Below, in pieces: positions 21,700 through 34,010 of a stretch of 64,000 bases of DNA; the stretch's first letter is position 1, and every line of letters begins with the position of its first letter. Source of the stretch: Panaeolus papilionaceus (taxonomy: Eukaryota > Basidiomycota > Agaricomycetes > Agaricales); assembly GCA_015501605.1 (NCBI GenBank), contig JADNRZ010000021.1, positions 868,001 through 932,000 of the forward strand, in the 5' to 3' direction. The notes beneath the pieces are model-generated. The model saw only the letters and a program-made list of their open reading frames with translations, searched no databases and was not told the origin of the DNA. The translations under genes and the position numbers were made by a program.

Positions 21700-24660
21700 T
21701 ATCAGACTTCGCTTAGCAGATTCAAACTAAATCCAAGTTCAAAAATTCCTCAATGTTTTATTCACATTCAGAATTCACAAAATTCATTAATGCTCTCACC
21801 TTGACGCTCAAACTCGTCTTGCCAACCCCAGACGCTCAAACATGGGGGTCGTTCCCAATGGTTAAAGCGATTTCGTGGCCCTATTTCCTGTTCTTGCTTT
21901 CATATTTGTCTGTATATTCCTCTGAAATCAATATATCTATAAACGTTCAAGCTCTAGAGCTAGAGGAGGTGGGGAATCGCTAGGTAGCAGGGAATGAATG
22001 TCGAGGAAAAAGGGAAAGAAGAGGAACGGCACAGCCGCCCAGCATTTCCTGATCCAGTGATGTCATTGGTGGGCCCAAACTACAACGCGTTTGGGATGCT
22101 TGGTGAGTTTGGTAGTTTCAATTGTTGGCAGTGGAAGATGGGTTGGCGGGACGTGATGAAGTGTGATGTTTGTGAGCTGAGAGCAGGTTGTGTGGATCGT
22201 TGGACAGTGCTGGGAAACGGGGGTGATTAGATTTAGTTGTTGACGTGGTGGCTGTGTCTCCAACGGTTCTTTCCTCTCAACCACCACCACCACAGCATGT
22301 TGCATGTCCGAGCATCCTTTCTGTTCGCTGTTGCCCTCGTTTCACCTATAATGTAGTTGTCTATGTCGATACCTAGTTCTGAGTCTTTTCTTTCTGTTGA
22401 ATCAATGTCGTTCATTTCTCACTCATGCACTCTGAGTCCATCGTCATCGTCGTTGTTTGCCTCATGTTCTTGGGTCGTCTCGTTATCCTCTCAGTCAGTC
22501 CCAATTTTCTCTTTTTGTTTCGCGTTGCTGATCTTATACCACGTAGGAGACGTCTTGGTACTTCCTACCTCAATCCTATCTGGCAGCGTCTCTCCATCAT
22601 CCAGTCCCCCACTGACGTGTGCCCGCCAAATCTATTCTTGCTCTCACACACGCCGCGTGTATGCCTGTCATATCTGACACAAGTATTGAAATGAAATCAC
22701 CTTTTCCCTAATACGACGATCTGTCATTCTCTTCTGAATCCTTTTGATATCGATCAACATACCCACTTGGATCTCCGTGCCTTGTTACTCGTGCTATCAG
22801 TCTGGTGTATTACTGTCGTGCAAGAGCTTATCATCCCCACTCCTTTGCTTTTCCATCCCGTTTTACTCGTGCAGTTTTTTGCTACGATTGCTAGCTTGTA
22901 CTGGTATGTGATCGTGCCTACTATGTCGCCACCGCTCTTACAATCCGCTCATATCAGCTATCTGTGGTGTGCCCTCAAGGAATCCCACCGCTAATATGTG
23001 CTCCAATCGCGTCTTGGACTTCTTGACCTCGTCCTGGTGTGTGGTCTTATTCAATCTTCATCTACTAACGATAAACTCATTCTTTCCCTTCCCTTCTCAT
23101 CTCATCACCCTCAACGACGCCTTCGCCCCAACACTGATCCTCACAAACTTTGACCATCCAAATTTTTTCCACCAACTCGACTCTTTATACATTCTTCTGC
23201 GCATACGGGCAGACCGTGATCCTGACCCCCCCCCTGGTCGTATTTTCTCAGAGCTGGGATCATGGTCGAAGTAAAAGTCGGTCCTTTTCCAATGCGCATC
23301 ACGCCGATCTCAAGTCGCTAATTATGCTCATCCAGGCGACTCTTCGTTTCCGACCATTAAGATCCCGCATACCTTTTCAATCGTCTATGAGGCTATTCAC
23401 TACAATAGATGGAATAAGTCCTGCAGTCCGGTACGTATGCCTCGATAGATCGACGAAAAAATAAATATACTAATCGTTAGACGTGATCATAGCATATCAG
23501 ACGCGTACCTCGACGCGCTTCGCTAGGTCCTGCCAATTGAGAGAAGTCGTCCATATATGCGCGATTGGAGGGTGAATTGGCAATATTGAGGAATGCAACG
23601 AGGGAGTGCACATTCGGTTAGTAGCGCATGTCTTTTTTATTGAGTGCTGATTGACCCATCGCTGAATCTTCACAGGCGTCTCCTCGCACAATGTCGCACT
23701 ATGTTGAATTACCCATCGCGCTCTACTCCGTGCTCAAACCTGCTCTCAAACTCTCTTCCGTTCCGTGATGCGTGTTCGTCATTCGTCCTACCTGTACTTA
23801 CCTCCAGTACTCCCCTCCTGCTACGTACAGTTTCCCCGTCAGCCACGTTAACATCCATCATATTCAATCACGCCATGCTTGCTCTCCTCTAATGCCGTCG
23901 CTCTACCTCTCACTTCATGTTTCAGCCCTCCTCCCACAGTTCATTCACGACTATACGACGCAGGGGCGAACTCCACATATCCGACGTCTAGTAGGGAAGG
24001 TGCGAAGGGTGTCAATAAATGGCTAGATCCCGTGCTCGGTAAGTTTTCTAAACATATCCTTGCATACTGTCTCGTTATCATGCGCTGACGACACATCCCT
24101 TTCCCCAGCTTCACCGTCTCGCATCCTCTTGTCTCTCACCTGTGGAACGCTTGAGAGTGCAACCTCTGCCTTGCGGATTGGCGCCATGTGGTTCATAGGT
24201 GGGTTTCCCGCTTACATGTTGTTTTCCTGTGCGATGACGATGTTGACAATTGCTTTCATTCCTTTCAGGCTTCTCTCCGCCATTATACACGTTGCTCCTT
24301 GGTACCCTCACCCACCCTCACCGATGGTGCTCACCAAACGACAAATCTATGCGACCTAGATCGACGACGGTACGTGGAAGGAGACTGAAAAGAGGGATGG
24401 GAGATTTTTGAACAATGAAGGGACGGACATGTGTACAATAGCATTTGATACCAGCAGTAACATTAGCAGAGGCGGGGCGACAATTATATACAATGTTGTA
24501 TGATGAATTCAATCCATTCCGCCTTCAAACGCGAATGTGAAGAAGTCCCAATGTCGACAATGAGAACTACAGAGACAAGAAGGAAATATGTCGGATTTGA
24601 TCAAATCTGATCTATTTCTGTCATTGACACCGTGCTCGTCCCATGACTGATTAACAGGTG
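21700..24660 (+). repeat. Duplicated 'unit' of block 1
   Basis: This parallels 31600-32022 plus 33007-35580 across its length: a shared lead-in (TATTCACATTCAGA near 21760 and 31636), CCACCACCACCACAGCA, a hydrophobic-rich centre, and the terminal frame with FIGGFPAY near 24190. Frames are interrupted repeatedly. It ends at the leader of NTPase copy 2. I cannot assign a protein family; short hydrophobic segments suggest a decayed membrane-protein gene. Confidence 0.6.
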
Positions 24661-24801
24661 GAATGCACGAGGTGATCAGATTCTGCGAAGACAGGCACGG
24701 CTGCCCATCGTTTGTTTCTTCCTCTCATCATCTCGCGCACTTCGTCTGCTTGACCAGCATCTCTTTATCTTTTCTTTTTTGCTACCAAATTCTGCACTGC
24801 A

Positions 24802-26190
24802 ATGGCCACTACTTCGAAGATGGAATACAAGGAGATCGAGGTTACTGGGGTTGTTTCCGTTGAACGAGTAGACAGGGCGGACAGAGGCACTACTAAGGTG
24901 CTGTGAGTGGATGGAAACACATGACAATTGGCCTTACTCTGACTTTTACTCAACCACAGAATTATGGGTCCAACAGGGGCGGGAAAGAGCTCTGTGCATA
25001 TTTACCATTTACTACCCCATGTCGAAAATAATACTCAGAACTTTCACTTGCTCGATTTTCGTTCCTTGTGTCTAGTTCATCGAGGCTCTGGGCCTCAAGG
25101 GCTCCTCAAAGATATCCAGTAACGGTCTGGATGGATGCACCCAGGCTGTATCCACCTACAAATTGATCAATGTCAATGAGAGTGATGGCAATCCAATTTA
25201 TCTTGTGGACTCGCCTGGCTTCGCCGACACAAAAATATCGGAGTTGGCCATCGTCTCCATGTTACAGAAATGGATTAAAGACAATGGGTGAGTCCAGCTT
25301 CTTATGCTCACTGTTCTGTTGCATGGGTTCTGTTGATTTTCATTGCATTGCTAATGAGATGTATACTTTATTAGGGTTTTTAATCGTATACTCTATTTGA
25401 CACCAATTACCTGTGTTCGCCTGCCTGGCACCCAGCGACAGGTGCTGAAGACATTCAATGCCCTCACTGGTGTCAAAACAGTGGAGAATGTCATGATAGT
25501 AACAACAATGTGGGACAATATTTGGGGTGAGCATGCAACAAAGCGTGCAGAAGACAATTATCAGCAGCTTCAAAACAATATATGGAAGGTTACCACTTTC
25601 TCATGCATGTGTTCTCAATTAGGAGCTCACTTATCTATTCAGGAGTTCATTGAAAAGGTGCTCAGATGTCACAATTCTACAACACACAGGAATCAGCATT
25701 GTCAATCCTAGATCAAGCTTTCCAAATGTCACCAGGTATCAACTTCTCCATTGAAGATCATCAAAGCAGCATCAATGGAAGTCCTTTTGAAGCCAATCTC
25801 CTCACTGACCTCCAAGATCGAATCCAGAATCTCCAATCCCATATCCCCACCCTTCATGATGAGTTTGCTCATGCCAAAGCACAGGGTGATGAGCTTCTTC
25901 TCTCAACTCTTCGCCCAAGGATTCAAGAAGCCAAGGAGGACCTTGCTCGATTTCAAAAGGAGCTTGATGATTCAGGACTCCTGCCTCCTCCCCATACCCA
26001 ACCTCCTAACACTCCTCCTTCAGATGCTCTATCTATTGCAATTCCTATTACCTCTCGATCCGTTGTGGAAGAGGTCCAAGCAGCACCACAACAAGTCATT
26101 CCAGCACTGCCAGGTCCTAGGAGATTTTTGCACATCATGGAGTTGATGAAGTGTTGGGGCAATGCTGTTGGTGAGTGTCATGATGCATGA
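24802..26190 (+). pseudogene. P-loop NTPase copy 2, frameshifted
   Basis: The exon pattern matches copies 1 and 3: 24802-24902, 24960-24993, 25076-25287, 25375-25588 and 25643-26190. The G1 loop GPTGAGKSS and the DSPG motif are intact. In exon 5 the run after ATTGAA has lost one base relative to the paralogues (GAAAAGGTGC here, GAAGAAGGTGC at 36542), so the frame ends in a stop at 25709-25711. The rest of the gene stays open in the other frame to 26190 and keeps the KCWG tail motif, so the shift looks recent. The Pro-rich linker is also shorter than in copy 3. An alternative acceptor that restores frame was not found. Confidence 0.8.
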
Positions 26191-27880
26191 ACATGGAGTA
26201 CCTCAGCAAGTTTTTCGCCCGTTTTGTCTGCCATTAAAATGAACTTATTCTCTTTCTGGTAACAGCATTCGTCAGCAGAAGGAGCACTCCAGGAGCGATG
26301 CTGGATACCTGACATTTTTTAGACACTTGCACTTCTGTTCCAAAGTTCTTGCTCATTTCACTCTTCTGTCTTTCCTCTCATATGCTTTGTTATGCATATG
26401 ATTTCGCACCAGTTTGAACACTCCTTTATTCACATTGTATTTTCGTCCCTTTTGTATTGCTTGTTTCAGTTTTGTTTCCACACTGTTCCATTATGTACAT
26501 GCCTCACTCCATGTCCTCTGTGATTCCTTTGGTAGTGCCTGATCTCGATATACTCTCAATGTTATTTATTTATTTACAGTGGTGCTCCATTGATAATTGT
26601 TGCGTATTTCGACTCTCTCATCAGATGCACATATGTATCACGCACTGTTGTTAGGACACACTGTTCATCGGATGAGTGAAAATGCTATGTTGAGTGTATT
26701 CAACATCTTGAAAGGAAGGTCATGTGTCCACATGGTAGGGATTGAGGGACAGTGAGTGTTGAGTTTCTTTGTGAATACCGTCCCTCCTTACTTCATGTCC
26801 CTCATTCTTATTGATCACCGTCATTTTCAAAAAAATATATTTGCTAGGGACCTCCAAATATCGTCACTTTTGCGCCGCTGCAACCTTGCCTTGCGTTTTC
26901 CTGTGGTCAATGACTGTCAGTTCGTTTTGCTCTTTATTTTTATTTTTATTTTGTTCTGTGGCCAACCATATTACAGCAAATGTATCCAAACTCCCGTATC
27001 AACCTGTTTTATCGATATTCATCGCTGCCCCATATGTCATGCGCTCCACCCGCATTGAACTGCCCTCTCCCCAGTGGCTCTGTCACCTACAACACTGTAT
27101 TTCCCAAAATCTTCTGTATACTCTATCTCGTCCTAACCAGCAATGATTTTTGGGACACAAGGACGAAAGCAAAGAACGTGATGGCTTTCATTGACCGAGT
27201 TATGGGTGGAAGCAGATATTGTATGATCTGGGGTGAGTGTTGTGTCTGAGATTTTCTATATTTTCACTTACAGCGTGCATCCTAGACAATGCACCTTGAC
27301 ACTTGCACTTCAGCATCTATACTCTCGACATCATGCAAGCGCTAAGTTATTCTTCAGGACTGTTTGGACTGGCGAACAACAATTTGGATGATGGATGGTG
27401 TCGGAGTTGAAGCGAAGGAGAGGATATACTTAGGGTGACGGTGGATGAGGGAAAGGATGGGAGTGGGATCTGAAGAGGCGGATGACTGGGATAACGATAT
27501 GGGTCTGGAACGATGGGAAGTGATATAGGGAGAGAAGGTGGTCAATATGTGCTTGCGAGACGATTCATCTCCGCTACATGCACTGTCCTAACCATCAATT
27601 CCACCCAGTCTATGCGTAACGCTCAATCCACCCACAACACTCTCGTTATTCTCTTCACCCCACCCGCCGATGAACCCCGTCTACCTCTCCTCTTACACTC
27701 CGTCTCGTTCTTTTATCGTCATCATTTATTCATTCACCTCTCTCTCTCAATGTATTGACTGTCAACATGCTACCTGGGTCCCCATGCAGCGTCGACTTTG
27801 ATACTTTGCGAGTATATGCGCCGCACTGGGAGGGGAATTGGCTGCATTCAGAAGAGCGATGAGGGTATGAGTCCATTCTC
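26191..27880. other. 3' flank of NTPase copy 2; no gene seen
   Basis: 26191-26730 is clearly paralogous to 37358-37895 (for example CTTTTGTATTGCTTGTTTCAG in both), and weaker similarity continues to about 27060. 27060-27880 has no conserved frame or recognised feature. Confidence 0.5.
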
Positions 27881-29300
27881 ATCTCACCGCCCTCAACGAT
27901 GTCTTCGCCCCATCATCCATGTTCACAGACCTTGACCCAACAAAGTCTTTCTGCCAACTTGACTCTTTATACAAATTCTCCTGCGCATACAAATACAGTG
28001 TGATCCTGATTTCCTGTTGGTCGAGTTGTTTATAGCCAGGAGCATAGTGGATGGAAAGGTATGTCTTTTCACCAGGGCGCATAACATCGAGCTCAAGTAG
28101 CTAATTATGCTCGTCCAGGCGGTGCTTCGCGTGGCTTTTCACCTTCCAACCTCACATCCCAGTCTACTCGTGTTCAAATGCACTCTAAAACCTTCTTTCC
28201 TGCCGCGATGCGCATTCGCCATTTCTGTTATACCTGTGAATCCGGTATCTCCCACCTGCAACAAACAGTTTCACCCCCTTCGGTCACATTAGCATGCATC
28301 ATACAATCACACCATGTTCTCTCCACTCCAATGCCATCGCTCTACCTCCCACTTCGCGCTTCAACCCTCCTCCCACAGTTCGTTCACCACTCTACTATGC
28401 AGGGGCAAACTCTGCATCTCCGACCCCTATGTAGGGAAGGTGCAATGGGTGACAATAGATGGCTAGACCCTGTGCTCGGTAGGTTTTCTGAACATATCCC
28501 TGCACACTGTCTTTTTATTATATGCCGACGCAACCTCCCTTTTTCCGCCATCTCGTGTTCTCTTGTCTCTCACCTCTGCAATGCTTGAGACCGCGATCGC
28601 TGCATTTGGGAGTTGTGCAATCTTGTTTATATGTGGGTTTTGCGCTTACATGTTGCTGTCCTTGAAGATGACAACATTCACTACTACTTTCAGTTCTTTC
28701 AGGCGTCTTTCCAGCGATATACATGTTGCTCCTTGGCACCCTCACCCACCCTCACCAAAACAACGAATCTACACAACCCAGGTTAAAGACAGTACATGGA
28801 AGGGGGCTTCAAGAAGGAGGTATTTTTGAACGATGGAGCGACGGACATGGGTTCAATATGTTTGGTACTTCTTGCTACACGAGATCGCGCCAGAGAAGTT
28901 AGGTAGGTATGGATGGGAGAGGGAGAAAGGGAACAGCAAAGATGAGTGCTGACCCCTTCCCTGGGCGAGAGGTGAAAGCGAGGATGGGTGAACCCCTCGC
29001 TGATCGCTCTCTCCCCTCCTGACGACTCTGGTTGGATCTGTGGCAAGGGATAAGGGTTTGGCAGTTCACAAGGGCGGTGGGTGGGAAATAAAAGGATAAA
29101 TGTAATCAAGGTGACTATGATAAAGCGAGCGTCGAGTCTATGACGAGGAGCGAGAAATGAAGAGAAGAATGGAAGCCGGAAACTCTAGGAGGTGAAGGCT
29201 GGCAGATCCACGTGATCAAGAAGGCGAACCTGAACTCCGTTCAGGTTCTTCCAAACTGTAATGTTAGCGGGCACGAGGCGATAATATAGACGATGTTATA
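27881..29300 (+). repeat. Partial, diverged 'unit' copy
   Basis: This corresponds to the later half of the unit (compare 7475-8400 and 34.0-35.4 kb): CCCTCAACGA, CATCGAGCTCAAG, and a hydrophobic frame at 28563-28829 with CGFCAYMLL in the place of GGFPAYALF. It fades near 28860. A short unit-like phrase reappears at 29258-29340 (GTAATGTTAGCGGGC). No NTPase gene follows. Confidence 0.55.
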
Positions 29301-29501
29301 TGGTGAATCCAGTCCATTCCGCTTTGAAACGCGAACGTGAATATGCTCTTGCATCAGTTAGATGCAGAAGGAAATATGTCAGCTTCGACGTTGAAAAACC
29401 AAACTCTCCCTCTTGGTGTAACAAACACATCATGAATTCAAACACCGTTTCGAAATAAATACAGCCATTAAATTATAATAAATTAGATTTCCTGTAAATC
29501 A

Positions 29502-31470
29502 TCAATAAATAACTTCCTGCATCATCGTAGCATCACAACGCAAACCCTGCACATAGATACGGGTACTCGCAGCATACTGAAACGTCTCTTCCACATTAAA
29601 TCCCGTTTTCGCAGATGTGAGGAACAGGGTGGAACCCCTGGGTGATGGGTATGCAAGCCTGGAATGCGCCCAGGGAGCAGGTTTTGATGACAACGAGAAT
29701 GGAGGAGGATGAACAGATTGAGACGCAGACATCGAAGGCAGCGACAAAGAGGTCCTTGATTCGAACATGATCAATCTCACAGGAGTGATCGTAACCACGC
29801 TCCCCAAGCTCTCACTGATGTTCCCTGTTCCATTCCCCACAACAATCTTTGTTCTGGCTCTCAACTTCAACATCTTTATCACCACGCACGCTTGTCGCAC
29901 CTGTACCTGTACTCTTCCCCGATGTGGAAGACTGAGCGGTCGCCGTCGCAGTGGTACTACTCGCACTCACAGTGGTCGTTATCGCCAGCGGGGGTTGTGA
30001 AGTGCGTAGATGTCGGTATGAATCCTTCTTTGCATTTGTCAACGTTGTGGCTGCCGTCATTGTCAATAAAATCCCCGTCAACGGCGTCGTAGACCCTGTC
30101 ATCTCCCCATGAACCGTCAAATTTGTAAGTGTAGCCAACGAACTCGGTCGTCTCGGCTCACCACTCCCACTCCCATTGGCCCCCCATCCCCATTCCTCAA
30201 GCCCACGCTCGACACCCGTCTCAAAACAATCCTCAAACCTGCCATTCTGCTCACTCCAAACGAACTCCTCCTGGCGCTCCTACTCCCAAACCCTAACTCA
30301 TTCAGACACCGACCGGGAACCAGAAGCAGAAATATCCGTGTGCGCATCATACCATTCCCACTCTGGGCTCTCCGTTGTCACCGTCCCCACATCACTATAC
30401 CTCGACGAGCCCGCATCACCACCAACTTCACTCCACCTAATCAGCCCCACCCCCGCCTCAGAGCTAAACGACCCCACGCTCGCATCAGGGGTATGATACG
30501 TGCTAAAGCCCAACATCGACCCTGAATGTGCGCTATTAAAGGTTCCCGTATAAAATGACTGAGAGTGCGAGAGGGAATGCGGGTGAGATCGCACTCTAGA
30601 CAACGCGCGTGGTTCAATATGGACAGAGCATTCTGTGAGACATTTAAGGAGGCGTTGAAGGTGAGAGTGAGGTTGATGGCGCCTTTGGATTTTGGGTACA
30701 TGGAAAAGGTTGGACATCAGCCTGAGATGAACTGGGTATCATCGTGGTGGGTATCGTTGCGTTGAATGCTGAGCTGACGCTAGAAGTCGTTGAATGTACG
30801 AGTCCAACCCTCGTTAAAGCTCCATTCGGAAATGTGAATAACCTATTTTTCATTAGCACTTCTGCTTTTGACGTTGGTGTTGTCTCCGTCGTCCCTGTGG
30901 AACCTTGACCTAGGATGTGGGTATGCTGAGACAACGACAGGTCCCCTTCACTCTCTCCTTCGACCTGAGTCTCCTCACCCACCACCGACTGTGTATCTTC
31001 ATCATCATCCTGGCCCTCCGCTCCTCTCTCCACATCCACCTTGTTCCCCACCACATCCTCACAGAATTTCGCCCTATCCTCATGCCTTACTGGAGCATCA
31101 GCGCAGAAATCGCACCACCATTTTCTGAGCTTGTAGAGTGAGGACCTGTCGTTGACGTCGTTCATGAGAATTACGGCGTCTGTATGTATGAAGAATGCGC
31201 TGGATAAAGACGAGAAGCGTTCTTGGCAGGCAATGCACTGTGGTTGTTATGACGGGACAAGTGCGTGTGTATCAGCAGAGAGTCAATGAAGATAAAGAGA
31301 AGCATAAATGTGCAGAGGCGTTACGAGAAGGTTTGCAATCACGATAAGAAACGCACCCATACATATCTGTAATACCAAATCCCCACCATCAGGACTTTGT
31401 ATTTTTTTGTTGATAAAGTCAACGCCAATTGTGGGTCTATAAACTGTTGAAAAGAGTCCACTGATGTACT
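29502..31470 (-). pseudogene. Rab-like GTPase with long insert, block 2 copy
   Basis: Reading the minus strand from 31465: a switch-I segment (YISGLFSTVYRPTIGVDF, ~31465-31400), then after a probable intron DVNDRSS and the G4 motif GNKVD (~31050), a Ser/Thr-rich region of some 350 codons, and near 29620-29590 the G5 motif TSAKTG followed by VEETF. Rab GTPases are ~200 residues with G4 and G5 about 30 residues apart, so the insert is unusual. The frame changes at least twice (around 30700 and 29900), one stop falls after SVSE near 30298, and no P-loop exon was found upstream. It is most likely a pseudogene. Family assignment rests on the ordered G motifs. Confidence 0.55.
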
Positions 31471-32013
31471 AAGTAGATGTCCAGCGTTTGTTATTTTTTT
31501 GATATCGGGTCGTCATAGTCTTAGTCATGGCGAGGGCATTGTTCAGGACGTTGTCCACCGTGGATAAATGGGATGATATTCAGATTTCGGGTAGCAGAGA
31601 AATAATAGATCCAGGTTCAAAGGGTTTTCACTGTTATATTCACATTCAGAGTTCATGAAAGTCCATTAAAGCGCTCACCTGTACATGAACAATAGTCTCT
31701 GACGCTCCAACGATAGCAAGTTTAATGATCAGTATCACATCAGTTGTGGTTAGGTTACAGCAATTTCCCGTGCCTAGTTCTTGTTCTTGCTTTCACATTT
31801 CTCTGTATATTCCTCTAAAATCAGCATATGTGATGAACACATAAGCTCTAGAGCTAGGGGAGGTGGGTTATCGCAAGCAACAGGGGCGGAATGTCGAGGA
31901 GAAAGGGGGGGAGAGGAACGGCACAGCCGCCCGGCTTTGCCTGATCCAGTGATGTCATTGGTGGTCCCAAACTGAGACGCGTTTGGGATGCTTGGCGAGT
32001 TTGCCAGTTTCAA

Positions 32014-32022
32014 TTTGTTGGC
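32014..32022. repeat. 9-bp target-site duplication TTTGTTGGC, left copy
   Basis: An identical 9-mer occurs at 32998-33006, directly after the right end of the inserted element. Nine bp is typical of Mutator-like elements. Confidence 0.8.
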
Positions 32023-32997
32023 TAGACCGGTGACAGCTCCCTCGCGAGGCGCGAGGGCCTCGTCGAGGGACCTGGAAAGCGGGTTTTTCCGGCCTGATGT
32101 TATTCTTAGGATCGAAAAAGAACCTCTGATGCCATCAATTTCCTTTTTGGTTTCGACTTTGTGAAGTGATTTCAGTTATTTTTAGAATGACGCGTTAATT
32201 AGGACGCGCCTGGTCGCGCGCAGAGTAAGTGTAGAACAGATTTGAGGCCACTACAGAGTAAAATCATAATAAAATCATCCTTATTACAATCTATGTCCCT
32301 CCTCCTACCAGATGTACAGAAACAGCTTGAATTGATCCGAAATGCCTCTGATTCTGAGATCCAAGGCCTAGCAACGGAGAACTTACCAACTGAACGGCTT
32401 CTCCACGAATTTCTCAACACCCTTCCCTTATCGGAGAAGATCTTCTGCCTGCGTATCAGCCTGATCTGTTGGATCGCGTCATCTAAAAGCCAAGTTCCTC
32501 GAGAAATGCAGTTGAGGTAATGATAGCGGAGTGTTTCTACGGGAAAGATGTACTTGTATCCGCTGGTACTGGTAGCGGAAAGTCTTGAGATGTAGACGCT
32601 GCTGATGCTGCACTAGCAGTCTGCAAAGCAAAGACATCTCGTCCATGTGGAGTGGCTGCAGGGTTTGGAGGTGTGTTTTCGCCTGGATCAGGCTCTTGTA
32701 GACGTCCTAGCGTGTAGCAATTGTACATGGTGGGTATCAAGTGGTTTCCTTACTCCTCGTTACCCTTTATATGGGCTCAATTCTCACTGCGCATCCATTT
32801 TAGATCCCACAGTGAATGCGCGCGCTCACCAAATCACACGTGTGCGCACTTTGATGCGTCGCTCTCTATGTTTGCACGAAACGAAAAAGGAAATTGATGG
32901 CATTTTCGATCATAAGAAAAACATCAGGCCGGGAAACCCCGGTTCGCCAGTCCCTCTACGAGGCCCTCGCGCCTCGCGAGGGATGGTCACCAGTCTA
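32023..32997. mobile_element. MULE-like element carrying a gene fragment
   Basis: The 975-bp insertion is flanked by a perfect 9-bp duplication. The terminal inverted repeats are about 95 bp: the left begins TAGACCGGTGAC and the right, reverse-complemented, TAGACTGGTGAC, both followed by the GC-rich palindrome CCTCGCGAGGCGCGAGG and later GGCCTGATGTT. It lacks a transposase and contains a helicase-like fragment, the pattern of a Pack-MULE. The paralogous unit at 22.1 kb has no insertion. Confidence 0.75.
32245..32660 (+). pseudogene. RecQ/DEAD-type helicase N-terminal fragment
   Basis: The frame from about 32290 ends with QVPREMQLR; after a frame break it continues as a segment with the Walker A motif AGTGSGKS at about 32558-32581. 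'PRE-QLR ... VSAGTGSGKT' is the layout before and at motif I of RecQ-like helicases common in Agaricomycetes. A stop follows the motif at once, and no later helicase motif (DEAD/H, motif VI) is present. It is best seen as a captured fragment inside the MULE-like element. Function as a protein is unlikely. Confidence 0.55.
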
Positions 32998-33944
32998 TTT
33001 GTTGGCGGTGGTAGATGTGTCGGCGGGACGTGATGAAGTGTGATTTTTGCGAGCAGAGAGCAGGTTACGTGGATCGTCTGACAGTGCTGGGAAACAGGGG
33101 TGATTAGATTTAGTTGTTGACGTGGTGGCTGTGTCTCCACCTGTTCTTTCCTTTCAACCACCACCACCACAGCACGTTGCATGTCCAAGCTCCTTTCTGT
33201 TCATTGTCGCCCTTGTTTCACCTATAATGTATTGTCCATGTCCATACCTAGTTCTAAATCTTCCTTCTGTCGACTCAATATCGTTCAATGCTCAACCATT
33301 CACTCTGAATCTCATTGTGATCGTCGTTGTTTGCCTCGTGTTCTTGGGTCGACTCTTTATCCTCTCAGTCAGTCCCAATTTCCTCTTTTTGTTTCGCGTT
33401 GCTGATCTTATACCACGTAGGAGACGTCTTTGTACTCCCTGCTCCAATCCTATCTGGCATCGTCTCTCCATCATCCAGTCCCCACCACGTGTGCCCCAAA
33501 TCTATTCTTACTCTCACACACGCCGCGTGTATGCCTGTCGTGTCTGACACGAGCATTGAAATGAATTCACCTTTTCCCTAATACGACGATCTGGCATTCC
33601 CCACTGCATCCCTTTGATATCGATCAACATACCCACTTGGATCTCCGTACCTTGTTACTCGTACTATCAGTCTGGCGTATTCCTGTCGTGCAAGAGCTTA
33701 TCATCCCCACTCTCTTGCTTTTCCATCCGGTTTTCTCGGGCGATTTTGCTAAGATCGCTAGCTTGTACTGGTATGTGGTTGTGCCTACAGATTCGCCACA
33801 GCTCATTCAATCCGCTCATATCAGCTATCTCAGGTGCGCCCTCAAGGAATTCCCCGCTAATATGTGCTCCAATGGCGTCTTTGGTTCTTGATCTCGTCCT
33901 GGTATGTGTTCTTATTCCATCTTCATCTCCTGACGATAAACTCA

Positions 33945-34010
33945 TTCCTTCCCTTCCCTTCCCTTCCCTTCCCTTCCCTTCCTTCCCTTCCCTTCCCTTC
34001 CCTTCCCTTC
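33945..34010 (+). repeat. (TTCCC)n microsatellite
   Basis: About 13 units of a TTCCC pentamer, with one unit short by a base near 33980. It lies within the unit and is absent from the block 1 copy at about 23.09 kb, where only CTTCCCTTC is seen. Confidence 0.9.

Noticed and set aside
25589..25642. Alternative acceptor near 25622 rescuing NTPase copy 2
   Set aside because: The intron would be only 34 nt and the resulting phase does not match the downstream frame.
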